NCBI GenBank assembly: GCA_013373385.1
Contig: JABXHX010000011.1
Coordinates: forward strand, 20,013 to 84,012
Length of the DNA: 64,000 bases
From: Flavobacteriaceae bacterium
GTDB lineage: Bacteria; Bacteroidota; Bacteroidia; Flavobacteriales; Flavobacteriaceae
Reading direction: 5' to 3'
The notes below the pieces were generated by a model that was not told the DNA's origin, did not search any database, and worked only from the letters and a program-made list of their open reading frames with translations. Position 1 is the stretch's first letter. Every line of letters begins with the position of its first letter. This document shows, in pieces, positions 34,398 to 43,048 of the stretch. The position numbers and the translations under genes were made by a program.

Positions 34398-35158
34398 TGA
34401 AGATTATCTCGTACAATGTAAATGGTATTAGAGCTGCGTTAAAAAAAGGTTTCATAGATTGGTTGCAAGTGGCAAATCCAGATGTAATCTGTATACAAGA
34501 AACCAAGGCACATAAAGAGCAATTAGATGTATCAGAGTTTGCAGCTGCTGGTTACCCTTACAATTATTGGTTTTCTGCAGAAAAAAAAGGCTATTCTAGC
34601 GTAGCTATTTTATGTAAAAAAGAACCCAATCATGTAGCATACGGAACAGGTATAGAAACCATGGATTTTGAAGGTAGAAATCTTCGTGTAGACTTTGACA
34701 ATATTTCCATTATGAGTATGTATTTACCTTCTGGAACAAATGATGCGAGATTAGATTTTAAATTCAACTATATGGATGAAATCTTAGCATACGCTACTGA
34801 ACTTAGAAAAACCATTCCGAATTTAGTTATTTGTGGCGACTATAATATTTGTCATGAAGCCATAGATATTCACAACCCAAAAATGAAAGGCGTTTCAGGT
34901 TTTTTACCAGAAGAACGCGAATGGCTTGGTAAATTTATAGATAGTGGTTTTATAGATAGTTTTCGTTATTTACACCCAGAAAAGCAAGAATATTCTTGGT
35001 GGAGTTACAGAGCCAATGCAAGGGCAAATAATAAAGGATGGCGTATAGATTACAATATGGTGGCAAAACCATTACAGAATAACATTTCTAGAGCGTATAT
35101 TTTACCTGAAGCGAAACATTCAGATCACTGTCCAATTGCTGTAGAACTAGATGTATAG
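34397..35158 (+). CDS. xth: exodeoxyribonuclease III (AP endonuclease)
   Basis: The 253-residue enzyme shows the ExoIII/APE1 catalytic signature in order: NVNGIRAALKKGF, IQETKA (metal-binding Glu), CGDYNICHEAIDIHNP (Asp and Asn) and the terminal SDHCPI (catalytic His). It cleaves abasic sites and degrades 3' ends in base excision repair. The start overlaps the scoB stop. The lytic transglycosylase start comes directly after its stop. Confidence 0.93.
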   Translation: MKIISYNVNGIRAALKKGFIDWLQVANPDVICIQETKAHKEQLDVSEFAAAGYPYNYWFSAEKKGYSSVAILCKKEPNHVAYGTGIETMDFEGRNLRVDFDNISIMSMYLPSGTNDARLDFKFNYMDEILAYATELRKTIPNLVICGDYNICHEAIDIHNPKMKGVSGFLPEEREWLGKFIDSGFIDSFRYLHPEKQEYSWWSYRANARANNKGWRIDYNMVAKPLQNNISRAYILPEAKHSDHCPIAVELDV

Positions 35159-36439
35159 ATGAAGTATTTTTTTACATTATTAATTGTTTTTTTATCGTTT
35201 TCTGTTGTAGCACAATCAGAAAAAGATAGCATTGCAATTGATTCAACGAAAACCATTACAAAAAACTTTTTTAGCGATAAAGACTTGTCTACCATAGATA
35301 GTTTGGTATTAGAAACACAATACAGGTCCCCTTTATTTTCTGATTTAAATTATGTGATAAAAGGCTTAGAAGCAAAAAAAAAGAACACAGAAAAAATTCC
35401 GACAAATCTATTAAAACAGCGCTTAAAATACTTAGATCAAACTACGCCGTTTTTTATAGAATACAATCCAATTTTAGAAAACGTCATCAACTCGTATTTA
35501 AAATATCGTAAAAAATATTATCCAAAGTTAATGGCTAGGGCAGCTTACTATTTTCCAATGTTCGAAAAATATTTAGACGAGTATGATATTCCGTTAGAAA
35601 TGAAGTATTTAGCAATTGTAGAATCTGCTTTAAACCCTAGAGCTAGATCTAGAGTTGGTGCAAGAGGTCTGTGGCAGTTTATGTACCTAACAGGCAGGCA
35701 ATACAAACTTACAGTAAGCTCTTATGTAGACGAACGTCAAGACCCAATAAAAGCAACCAAAGCAGCCTGTAAATACTTGAGCGATTTATACGATATTTTT
35801 GGCGATTGGGATTTGGCATTAGCCGCATATAATTCAGGCCCAGGAAATGTTTCTAAAGCCATAAAACGCTCTGGAGGATATAGAAATTATTGGAATTTAC
35901 GTCAGTATTTACCGAGAGAAACAGCAGGCTATGTTCCGGCATTTTATGCCACGATGTATATTTTTAAATACGCAAAAGAACACGGTTTAACCCCTGAAAA
36001 ACCAGGAATATTTCACTTTGCAACAGATACGGTACGCGTGAAAAGAACCATTTCTTTTGATCAGATATCAGAAATAACTGGGATTGAAACAGAGATGTTA
36101 GAGTTTCTAAATCCAGAATATAAATTAGATATCATTCCGTTTGTAAAAGGAAGAAATTATGCTATTCGATTACCTAAAAATGCTACTGTAACCTATTTGT
36201 CTAAAGAAAAAGAGATTTATGCCTTGGCAGAAACCGATGATGCCAAAAGAGAAAAACCATTGCCTAAATATTTAGAATTAAACAGACGTATTAGATACAA
36301 AGTAAAAAGCGGAGATTATTTAGGTAAAATTGCTCGAAAATATGGCGTAAGGGTTAGTCAGATTAAAAAATGGAATAGGCTTAGAAATGCTAAATTAAGA
36401 ATCGGACAACGATTAACCATATACCCTAGAAGGTTATAG
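35159..36439 (+). CDS. MltD-like lytic transglycosylase with LysM domain
   Basis: The 426-residue protein has a signal peptide (cleaved near VVAQ-S) and a lytic transglycosylase (SLT) domain at about 130-290, with catalytic Glu155 in AIVESALNPRARS and the downstream GLWQFM, AAYNSGPGNV motifs. A LysM peptidoglycan-binding repeat closes the protein (YKVKSGDYLGKIARKYGVRVSQIKKWN, about residues 379-405). It cleaves glycan strands in the periplasm. It adjoins xth and a DUF4837 lipoprotein. Confidence 0.9.
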   Translation: MKYFFTLLIVFLSFSVVAQSEKDSIAIDSTKTITKNFFSDKDLSTIDSLVLETQYRSPLFSDLNYVIKGLEAKKKNTEKIPTNLLKQRLKYLDQTTPFFIEYNPILENVINSYLKYRKKYYPKLMARAAYYFPMFEKYLDEYDIPLEMKYLAIVESALNPRARSRVGARGLWQFMYLTGRQYKLTVSSYVDERQDPIKATKAACKYLSDLYDIFGDWDLALAAYNSGPGNVSKAIKRSGGYRNYWNLRQYLPRETAGYVPAFYATMYIFKYAKEHGLTPEKPGIFHFATDTVRVKRTISFDQISEITGIETEMLEFLNPEYKLDIIPFVKGRNYAIRLPKNATVTYLSKEKEIYALAETDDAKREKPLPKYLELNRRIRYKVKSGDYLGKIARKYGVRVSQIKKWNRLRNAKLRIGQRLTIYPRRL

Positions 36440-36481
36440 ATTGGAACGGTATTTGATATGAATCAACCAAAACAAACAAAC

Positions 36482-37477
36482 ATGAAAAAAGGACTTACTT
36501 TTATAGCAGTATTGCTTTTTTTAATATCTTGTAAAGACGCAAAAGAAACCTTTGTTCTTAGTACTTCTGTAGGGCAATCTAACCAGTTATTAGTAGTTAC
36601 CGAAGCAAGTGATTGGAAGGGTGAAATAGGAGACAATCTTAGAAAATTTTTAGGCAAGTTGGTTGTTGGCTTACCACAGCCAGAAACAACATTTAGCGTA
36701 ACACAAATTGCTCCAAAAGGTTTTGGAAGTATGATGAACAAGTTCAGAAATATTTTATTTGTTCAGATAGGAGAAAAAGAAGCTTTTTTCACAAAGAACG
36801 ATTTTTATGCCAAACCACAAACCTTGGTTTATGTAACAGCAAAAGATAAAGAAAGTCTAAATGCAGCATTAGAAAAGCACAAAAAAGAAATTGTAAAGAT
36901 TTTTAGAGACTCAGAAATTAAAGTTTTACAAAGTAGATTTGAAAATATAAAGCTAGACGATTCTCAATATAAAACATTTAAAAAATTAGGAATATCATTA
37001 ACCATCCCTAAAACATTTAGAACGGTTTATGACACAGGAGATTTTGTGTGGTTAAGACAACATTTAATGAGCGGAATTGCTCAAGGAGACGGAACAAATA
37101 ATATTTTAGTATATTCTTTTCCTTTGAATGATGAGTTTGAATTAGACCCAAGCAATAGTATTATTAATAACAGAAACACAATTGGCGAAAAGTATGTTAG
37201 AGGTGCAGATACAGAAAAAATGTATATGATTACTGAAGCCGCTTTTACACCCCAAACACTTAATGCTAAAGTGGCAAGTAAAAAAGCGTATGAAACGAGA
37301 GGAAAATGGGAGGTGAAAAATGACTTTATGGCGGGGCCTTTTTTAAACTATACCATAGTAGATAAAAAAAACAATAGACTCTTGGTTGTTGAAGGGTTTA
37401 CTTATGCACCTTCAGTAGATAAAAGAGACTTTGTTTTTGAGTTAGAAGCCATTGCAAAATCAATACAGATAAAATAA
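36482..37477 (+). CDS. DUF4837 lipoprotein
   Basis: The ATG at 36482 begins the lipoprotein signal (FLISC, Cys17), giving 331 residues; an earlier ATG at 36458 adds only eight residues. The body agrees with the DUF4837 family of Bacteroidota, which has no known activity: SVGQSNQLLVVTEASDWKG near the start and DFMAGPFLNYTIVDKKNNRLLVVEGF near the end. It is exported and membrane anchored. It ends the run that begins at ricT, and a terminator follows at 37501. Confidence 0.8.
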   Translation: MKKGLTFIAVLLFLISCKDAKETFVLSTSVGQSNQLLVVTEASDWKGEIGDNLRKFLGKLVVGLPQPETTFSVTQIAPKGFGSMMNKFRNILFVQIGEKEAFFTKNDFYAKPQTLVYVTAKDKESLNAALEKHKKEIVKIFRDSEIKVLQSRFENIKLDDSQYKTFKKLGISLTIPKTFRTVYDTGDFVWLRQHLMSGIAQGDGTNNILVYSFPLNDEFELDPSNSIINNRNTIGEKYVRGADTEKMYMITEAAFTPQTLNAKVASKKAYETRGKWEVKNDFMAGPFLNYTIVDKKNNRLLVVEGFTYAPSVDKRDFVFELEAIAKSIQIK

Positions 37478-37500
37478 AACTCCAAATAGAAAATTTTTAA

Positions 37501-37527
37501 GCCAGAAACTCATCGTTTCTGGCTTTT
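37501..37527 (+). terminator. terminator after the DUF4837 gene
   Basis: GCCAGAAAC and GTTTCTGGC pair around a five-base loop and are followed by T5-6. It ends the ricT-to-DUF4837 run. Confidence 0.88.
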
Positions 37528-37536
37528 TTATTTAAG

Positions 37537-37570
37537 TTGTTAAAAATCAAAAAGTTATTTTATATATTTG
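37537..37570 (+). promoter_or_regulatory. DUF1761 gene promoter
   Basis: TTG at 37537-37539, 23 bases, then TATATTTG at 37563-37570, a perfect -7. The ATG at 37594 lies 23 bases downstream. Confidence 0.7.
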
Positions 37571-37593
37571 AGAAAACCAAAACGATATATATT

Positions 37594-38094
37594 ATGGAAA
37601 TTAACTTTGTAACAACAGCTGTAGCAGCTTTAGTGCCTTTAGTAATGGGCTTTATTTGGTACGGGCCAATGCTATTTAAAAATGCTTGGATGAAAGAAGT
37701 TGGGTTCACAGACGAATCTATGAAAGGAGCCAACATGGCGCTCATTTTTGGATTAAGTTATGTACTCAGTTTTTTAATGGCATTTCTTTTGCAAACAATT
37801 GTAATTCACCAATGGGGAGTGCATTCTGTATTAATGAAATCTGGCGAAACAGCACTTTCAGGTACAGATTTGAACTATTTTAATGATTTTATTGCTACTT
37901 ATGGCGACCGATTTAGAACCTTTGGTCATGGTGCTTTACACGGTACTTTAGTTGGGTTATTTTTAGCACTTCCTATTATGGGAACCAACGCTATGTTTGA
38001 AAGAAAAAGTTTTAAATATGTACTTATTAATGTAGGGTACTGGACGGTGACGCTTGCTTTGATGGGCGGAATTTTATGTCAGTCTGCATTTTAA
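37594..38094 (+). CDS. DUF1761 membrane protein
   Basis: The ATG at 37594 gives 166 residues; the upstream frame runs through the promoter. Four hydrophobic segments are visible (about residues 4-25, 45-70, 110-130 and 145-165), with the DUF1761 markers MGFIWYGPMLFKNAWMKEVGF and HGALHGTLVGLFLALPI. Function is not known; it is an inner-membrane protein. A perfect palindromic terminator separates it from the convergent glnS. Confidence 0.8.
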   Translation: MEINFVTTAVAALVPLVMGFIWYGPMLFKNAWMKEVGFTDESMKGANMALIFGLSYVLSFLMAFLLQTIVIHQWGVHSVLMKSGETALSGTDLNYFNDFIATYGDRFRTFGHGALHGTLVGLFLALPIMGTNAMFERKSFKYVLINVGYWTVTLALMGGILCQSAF

Positions 38095-38095
38095 T

Positions 38096-38133
38096 AAAAG
38101 AAGCTGTCTAAATTAATTTAGACAGCTTCTTTT
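38096..38133. terminator. bidirectional terminator, perfect 38-base palindrome
   Basis: Arms AAAAGAAGCTGTCTAAATT and their exact complement form a palindrome without spacer, flanked by A and T runs, so it works for both the DUF1761 gene and the convergent glnS. The last two bases overlap the glnS stop codon. Confidence 0.9.
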
Positions 38134-39820
38134 ATTTCTTTTTTGCCCAAGTATCTCTTAACCCAACAGTTTTGTTAAATACTAAACTATTAGTAGTTGA
38201 ATCATCATCAACATTAAAATATCCTAATCGTTGAAATTGAAAACGATCTCCAATATTTGCAGATTGTAAACTAGGTTCTACATAAGCAGTGATTTTCTCT
38301 AACGATGTTGGATTTAAAAACTCCATAAAATCTTTGTCTTTATGACTATCTGGAGCTTCATCAGAAAACAAGCGGTCATAAACTCTAACCTCAGCTTCTA
38401 CAGCATGTTTTGTAGATACCCAATGAATGGTTCCTTTTACTTTTCGTTTACTTTCTTCTGTACCACTTCCTGATTTACTTAACGGATCGTACGTACAGTG
38501 AATTTCAATAATGTTTCCGTTTTCGTCTTTTATACAAGATTCCCCTTTAATAATGTAGGCATTTTTTAAACGCACTTCTTTACCTAAGGTTAAACGGAAA
38601 TATTTTTTATTCGCCTCTTCTTTAAAATCGTCTCTTTCAATAAATAACTCTCTTGAAAATGGCACTTCTCTATTTCCTGAATTTTCATTCTCCGGATTGT
38701 TTTCTGCAATCAAAATTTCTTCTTCACCTTCAGGATAATTAGTAATTACTAACTTCACAGGGTCTAACACTGCCATAACTCGATTAGCTGTTTTGTTTAA
38801 ATCTTCACGGATTTTAAACTCTAACAACGCTACATCAATCACGTTTTCACGCTTAGAAACCCCAACAGTTTCTACAAAACTTCTGATGGATGCTGGTGTA
38901 TATCCTCTACGACGTAAACCAGAAATTGTAGGCATACGCGGATCGTCCCATCCAGAAACAACTCCTTCTTCTACCAACTTCATTAACTTACGCTTACTCA
39001 TTACCGTATAACTCAAATTTAAACGAGAAAATTCACGTTGTTTTGGTGGTAATGGATATTCTGACTGACTATATTCATACACGTTGTCTCTAAACCAATT
39101 ATAAAGCTCACGGTGAGGTTTAAACTCTAACGAACATAACGAGTGTGAAATTTGCTCTATATAATCGCTTTCACCATGCGTCCAATCGTACATTGGGTAA
39201 ATTACCCAATCGTTTCCTGTACGATGATGTGCCTTTTTTAAAACACGATACATAATAGGATCACGCATTAGCATATTTGGTGAAGTCATGTCAATTTTAG
39301 CACGTAAAACGTGAGCACCTTCATCAAACTCACCGTTTTTCATGCGTTGAAAAAGATTTAGATTTTCTTCAATACTTCTATCGCGATACGGTCCTGCTAC
39401 ACCAGGTTGGGTAGGAGTTCCTTTTTGTTCTGCCATTGCTTCTGAAGATTGACTATCTACATAAGCTTTTCCATCTTTAATTAACTGAACCGCCCAATCG
39501 TATAATTGCTGGAAATAATCAGAAGAATAACATTCGTTTTCCCATTGATATCCTAACCAAGCTACATCGCGCTTAATAGCATCTACATACTCTTGTTCTT
39601 CTTTTGCTGGGTTGGTATCATCGAAACGAAGATTTACAGGAGCGTTGTATTTTTCTCCTAGTCCAAAACTAATTCCGATAGCCTTCGTGTGTCCAATATG
39701 TAAATATCCATTTGGCTCTGGCGGAAAACGAAAGCGTAAATTATCTTTCGACATTCCGTTGGCTAAATCTTCTTCAATGATTTGCTCAATAAAGTTTAAT
39801 GATTTTTTTTCTTCTGACAT
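38132..39820 (-). CDS. glnS: glutamine--tRNA ligase
   Basis: The 562-residue class I synthetase has the HIGH motif in PPEPNGYLHIGH (41-44), the KMSKS-like VMSKRKL, the tRNA acceptor-binding domain (RDPIMYRVLKKAHHRTGNDWVIYPMYDWTHGESDYIE region) and the C-terminal anticodon-binding beta-barrels. Length is standard, with no YqeY fusion. It charges tRNA-Gln directly. A -7 element at 39840-39847 lies just upstream; folB is divergent. Confidence 0.97.
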   Translation of the reverse strand: MSEEKKSLNFIEQIIEEDLANGMSKDNLRFRFPPEPNGYLHIGHTKAIGISFGLGEKYNAPVNLRFDDTNPAKEEQEYVDAIKRDVAWLGYQWENECYSSDYFQQLYDWAVQLIKDGKAYVDSQSSEAMAEQKGTPTQPGVAGPYRDRSIEENLNLFQRMKNGEFDEGAHVLRAKIDMTSPNMLMRDPIMYRVLKKAHHRTGNDWVIYPMYDWTHGESDYIEQISHSLCSLEFKPHRELYNWFRDNVYEYSQSEYPLPPKQREFSRLNLSYTVMSKRKLMKLVEEGVVSGWDDPRMPTISGLRRRGYTPASIRSFVETVGVSKRENVIDVALLEFKIREDLNKTANRVMAVLDPVKLVITNYPEGEEEILIAENNPENENSGNREVPFSRELFIERDDFKEEANKKYFRLTLGKEVRLKNAYIIKGESCIKDENGNIIEIHCTYDPLSKSGSGTEESKRKVKGTIHWVSTKHAVEAEVRVYDRLFSDEAPDSHKDKDFMEFLNPTSLEKITAYVEPSLQSANIGDRFQFQRLGYFNVDDDSTTNSLVFNKTVGLRDTWAKKK

Positions 39821-39839
39821 GGATTTGTAAATTGATGAG

Positions 39840-39847
39840 CAAAATTA
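39840..39847 (-). promoter_or_regulatory. glnS -7 element
   Basis: On the minus strand this reads TAATTTTG, a perfect TAnnTTTG, 19 bases before the glnS ATG. Confidence 0.6.
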
Positions 39848-39873
39848 CATATTTCAAAACGACTATAAAAGGT

Positions 39874-39881
39874 TATATTTG
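39874..39881 (+). promoter_or_regulatory. folB -7 element, leaderless spacing
   Basis: TATATTTG is a perfect TAnnTTTG and is followed by only CAAAC before the folB ATG at 39887, so the transcript would start at or within the start codon. Confidence 0.6.
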
Positions 39882-39886
39882 CAAAC

Positions 39887-40249
39887 ATGGGAAAAATTCA
39901 AGTAAAGAACATCAAACTTTATGCTTACCATGGTTGTTTAGAAGAAGAAGCAAAGATTGGTAGCGAGTATAAAGTTGATGTTGAGGTAAAAACAAATCTA
40001 CAAAAATCGGCTCTTTCGGATGACTTGGTAGACACGGTAGACTACGTACATATCAATCATATTGTAAAAGCAGAAATGGCGATTCGTTCTAAACTGTTAG
40101 AGCATGTAGCTAAAAGAATCCTTGACAGAATTTTTAAGGAGTTACCTACGGTAAAAAAAGCGACGGTTAGTATGGCAAAAATAAATCCACCAATTGGCGG
40201 AAATGTTGAAGAAGTGGTCATTATTTTATCAAAAAAAAGGAAAGCGTAA
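39887..40249 (+). CDS. folB: dihydroneopterin aldolase
   Basis: The 120-residue protein matches FolB in length and order: IKLYAYHGCLEEEAKIGSEYKVDVEV, TVDYVHINHIVKAEM (with the conserved Tyr) and SKLLEHVAKRI. A late catalytic lysine stands in TVSMAKINPPIGG. It converts dihydroneopterin to 6-hydroxymethyldihydropterin in folate synthesis. It appears to be transcribed from a promoter that leaves no leader. The tRNA-Cys gene follows with its own promoter. Confidence 0.92.
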   Translation: MGKIQVKNIKLYAYHGCLEEEAKIGSEYKVDVEVKTNLQKSALSDDLVDTVDYVHINHIVKAEMAIRSKLLEHVAKRILDRIFKELPTVKKATVSMAKINPPIGGNVEEVVIILSKKRKA

Positions 40250-40256
40250 AAAATCC

Positions 40257-40286
40257 TTGCCTAAAAAGGAAAATTGCGTAAATTTG
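40257..40286 (+). promoter_or_regulatory. tRNA-Cys promoter
   Basis: TTG (40257-40259), 19 bases, then TAAATTTG (40279-40286): both elements and their spacing are canonical for Bacteroidota. The tRNA begins 13 bases downstream. Confidence 0.78.
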
Positions 40287-40298
40287 TCGTCCCAAAAG

Positions 40299-40369
40299 GG
40301 TGTCGTGGCCGAGTGGCTAGGCAGTGGTCTGCAACACCATCTACAGCGGTTCGAATCCGCTCGACACCT
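40299..40369 (+). tRNA. tRNA-Cys (anticodon GCA)
   Basis: The cloverleaf folds completely: acceptor GGTGTCG/CGACACC, D arm GCC/GGC, anticodon stem GTGGT/ACCAT with loop CTGCAAC (anticodon GCA), variable CTAC, and T arm AGCGG/CCGCT with loop TTCGAAT. The discriminator base is T (U73), as expected for cysteine. The length is 71 bases and CCA is not encoded. A hairpin terminator follows. Confidence 0.96.
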
Positions 40370-40376
40370 CAACTAA

Positions 40377-40404
40377 AACACATCGATTCTTCGATGTGTT
40401 TTTT
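40377..40404 (+). terminator. tRNA-Cys terminator
   Basis: AACACATCGA/TCGATGTGTT, a 10-bp stem with a TTCT loop followed by T4, eight bases after the tRNA. Confidence 0.87.
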
Positions 40405-40437
40405 GTTTTATTTAATAGAAATGCAAAGAATTTTCTG

Positions 40438-40445
40438 CATCTTTG
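40438..40445 (+). promoter_or_regulatory. MBL hydrolase gene -7 element, leaderless spacing
   Basis: CATCTTTG matches TAnnTTTG except for the first base and is followed by six bases before the ATG at 40452. Confidence 0.4.
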
Positions 40446-40451
40446 TGTTCT

Positions 40452-41294
40452 ATGAAAATTTATCCAATAGAAACAGGAAATTTTAAGTTAGATGGCGGTG
40501 CTATGTTTGGTGTGGTACCTAAATCGATTTGGCAAAAAACCAACCCAGCAGACGCTAACAATATGATATCTATGAGTATGCGTTGTATGCTAATTGAAGA
40601 AGGTGAAAGACTAACATTGGTTGATACAGGACTGGGCTCAAAACAATCAGACAAGTTTTTTGGGTATTATTATTTGTTTGGCGATTTTTCTTTAGATAAA
40701 TCTCTAGCTGATTACGGATTTCATAGAGACGATATTACCGATGTTTTTTTAACCCACCTTCATTTTGATCACTGCGGAGGTGTAATTCAATGGAATACAG
40801 ATAAAACGGGTTACATCCCTGCTTTTAAAAACGCCAAAGTTTGGTCTAATAAAAATCATTGGCAATGGGCAATGGAGCCAAATCCTAGAGAAAAGGCATC
40901 ATTTTTGTCAGAAAACATACAGCCAATAAAAGAAAACGGTCAGTTAAACTTTATAGAGAACGCTAAAAAAGAAGTTGGCTTTGATGTGTTGTTTATGGAT
41001 GGACATACAGAAAAGCAAATGCTACCTAAAATAACATACCAAGAAAAAACATTGGTGTTTATGGCAGATTTGTTACCAACTACAGGTCATATTCCGTTAC
41101 CTTATGTTATGGGTTACGATACGAGACCTTTGTTAACGCTAAAAGAGAAAGAAAGCTTTTTAAATGAAGCAGCAACCAACGAGTATATTCTTTTTTTAGA
41201 GCATGATGCAGAAACTGAACTTTGTACAGTGAAACATACAGAAAAAGGCGTAAGATTAAAAGAAAAGTTTAAATTTACAGATATATTTAATTAG
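40452..41294 (+). CDS. MBL-fold metallo-hydrolase
   Basis: The ATG at 40452 gives 280 residues; the upstream TTG is inside the promoter. The zinc motif is FLTHLHFDHCGG (HxHxDH), with later ligands in FMDGHTEKQM and LFLEHDAE. This is the lactonase/quorum-quenching-like branch of the metallo-beta-lactamase superfamily in overall layout, but substrate specificity cannot be read from sequence. No signal peptide is visible. A subtilase lipoprotein gene follows 20 bases later. Confidence 0.88.
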   Translation: MKIYPIETGNFKLDGGAMFGVVPKSIWQKTNPADANNMISMSMRCMLIEEGERLTLVDTGLGSKQSDKFFGYYYLFGDFSLDKSLADYGFHRDDITDVFLTHLHFDHCGGVIQWNTDKTGYIPAFKNAKVWSNKNHWQWAMEPNPREKASFLSENIQPIKENGQLNFIENAKKEVGFDVLFMDGHTEKQMLPKITYQEKTLVFMADLLPTTGHIPLPYVMGYDTRPLLTLKEKESFLNEAATNEYILFLEHDAETELCTVKHTEKGVRLKEKFKFTDIFN

Positions 41295-41314
41295 ATAAAA
41301 ATAGAAGAAAGATT

Positions 41315-42952
41315 ATGAGAGTTTTAAAATCATTTTTAATTACAGGGCTTATAGCAACTGCTATAGTTGGTTGTAAGTCTGTTAGTTCAATTCCTGTACC
41401 AAAAGGAGTAGATAATACAGTAGTAATTTCAGCAAAAAAAGTACCGTTAACTAAAGACGAAAAAAAATCTTGGGGGCATGCAGATTTAGCAACGGATACA
41501 ATTCCTGGGATGAGTTTGGCAAAAGCATATCAATTTTTAGCAGGGAAAAAAGGTGTAGAAGTAGTTGTAGGAGTTGTTGATTCTGGTACAGATTTAAAGC
41601 ACCAAGACTTAAAAGCTAATGCTTGGGTAAATAAAAAAGAGATTCCGAATAATGGAAAAGACGATGATAAAAACGGTTATGTAGACGATATTAATGGATG
41701 GAACTTTTTAGGAGCTATCTATAAAGAAAACTACGAATCAGACAGAATTTTAATGAACCCTAAGTTGGTTGACGACGCAACATATAAAGAAATAAAAGCT
41801 GCGTTTGATAAAAAAGTAGCAAGTGCAAAAACCAATAAATCAAGGTTTAACCAAATGCTACAAGGGGTAGAGTTTGCAGATAAAACGATAGCAACATATT
41901 TAAAAAAGAAAGATTATACAAAAGACGATGTTGCAGCAATCAAAACAGAAGATGCTAACTTAAAGCAAAGCGTTAACATTGCAATGCAGATGTATGGTTT
42001 TGGACTTACATCTTTAAGTCAGGCAATTAATGAAATTAAAAAAGAAATTAAAAAAGCAGATGATTTAGTTAGCGGAAAAACACTTAAAACAGATTACAGA
42101 AAAGAATTAGGAGATGATGCGAATGATTTTTCTACTAAGTTTTATGGTGATAATAAATCAGGACATACTACAAAAGATGAAGCGCATGGAACGCATGTTT
42201 CTGGAATTATTGGAGCTATAAGAAACAACAATGTTGGGATGAACGGTGTAGCGAACAATGTAAAAATTATGGCAGTTAGAGCTGTGCCAGATGGCGATGA
42301 GTACGATAAAGATGTTGCATTAGCAATTCGTTATGCAGTAGATAACGGAGCAAAAGTAATCAACACAAGTTTTGGTAAAGCATATTCTCCACACAAACAA
42401 TGGGTTTGGGATGCTATTAAATACGCAGCAGAAAAAGATGTGTTAATTGTAAATGCAGCAGGAAATGATGCAAAAGATATAGATGTAGAAAAAACATACC
42501 CTAATGACTCGAAAGATTTAAAAACAGAAATTGCAGATAACGTAATTACTATCGGTGCATCAACATATAACTACAACGAGAAATTACCAGCAAGCTTTAC
42601 AAATTATGGTAAATTAAATGTAGACATTTTTGCTCCAGGATACCAAATTTATTCTACAACACCAGAAGATGAATATCAATACTTTAGTGGAACGTCTATG
42701 GCTGCGCCTTCTACAGCCGGAGTCGCTGCATTAATTCGTTCGTATTATCCAAAATTATCTGCAAGTCAGGTAAAACATATTTTGATGAACTCAGGAACTA
42801 AAATTAACATTGATGTTACAAAACCAGGTTCTGCGTCAAGAGCAAATCCAAAAGGTATAAAAGTTCCTTTTGCAAAATTATCAGTTACAGGACGAGTAGT
42901 AAATGCATACAATGCCTTAAAAATGGCAGAGAAAATGGTAAACGGAAAATAA
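41315..42952 (+). CDS. S8 family subtilisin-like serine protease, lipoprotein
   Basis: The 545-residue protein has a lipoprotein signal ending at Cys20 (AIVGC) and a subtilase domain with Asp89 (VVDSGTD), His291 (HGTHVSG), Asn384 (AAGND) and Ser461 (SGTSMAAP). About 200 residues separate Asp and His, against about 32 in subtilisin BPN'. The insertion is rich in charged residues and looks helical. No type IX C-terminal signal domain is seen, so it is expected to be membrane anchored on the periplasmic or outer surface. The M1 peptidase gene follows. Confidence 0.93.
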   Translation: MRVLKSFLITGLIATAIVGCKSVSSIPVPKGVDNTVVISAKKVPLTKDEKKSWGHADLATDTIPGMSLAKAYQFLAGKKGVEVVVGVVDSGTDLKHQDLKANAWVNKKEIPNNGKDDDKNGYVDDINGWNFLGAIYKENYESDRILMNPKLVDDATYKEIKAAFDKKVASAKTNKSRFNQMLQGVEFADKTIATYLKKKDYTKDDVAAIKTEDANLKQSVNIAMQMYGFGLTSLSQAINEIKKEIKKADDLVSGKTLKTDYRKELGDDANDFSTKFYGDNKSGHTTKDEAHGTHVSGIIGAIRNNNVGMNGVANNVKIMAVRAVPDGDEYDKDVALAIRYAVDNGAKVINTSFGKAYSPHKQWVWDAIKYAAEKDVLIVNAAGNDAKDIDVEKTYPNDSKDLKTEIADNVITIGASTYNYNEKLPASFTNYGKLNVDIFAPGYQIYSTTPEDEYQYFSGTSMAAPSTAGVAALIRSYYPKLSASQVKHILMNSGTKINIDVTKPGSASRANPKGIKVPFAKLSVTGRVVNAYNALKMAEKMVNGK

Positions 42953-42979
42953 ATAGGAAAGTTTTAACAAACAAACTAA

Positions 42980-43014
42980 AAAAAGAGCATTATTTTTACA
43001 GATGCTCTTTTTTA
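42980..43014 (+). terminator. terminator after the subtilase gene
   Basis: AAAAAGAGCAT and ATGCTCTTTTT pair around an 11-base loop and run into a T tract. The downstream M1 peptidase gene starts 35 bases later and probably has its own promoter. Confidence 0.82.
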
Positions 43015-43048
43015 GTTTAAAGACCAAACAATTTTAAAAGTAAAAAAA

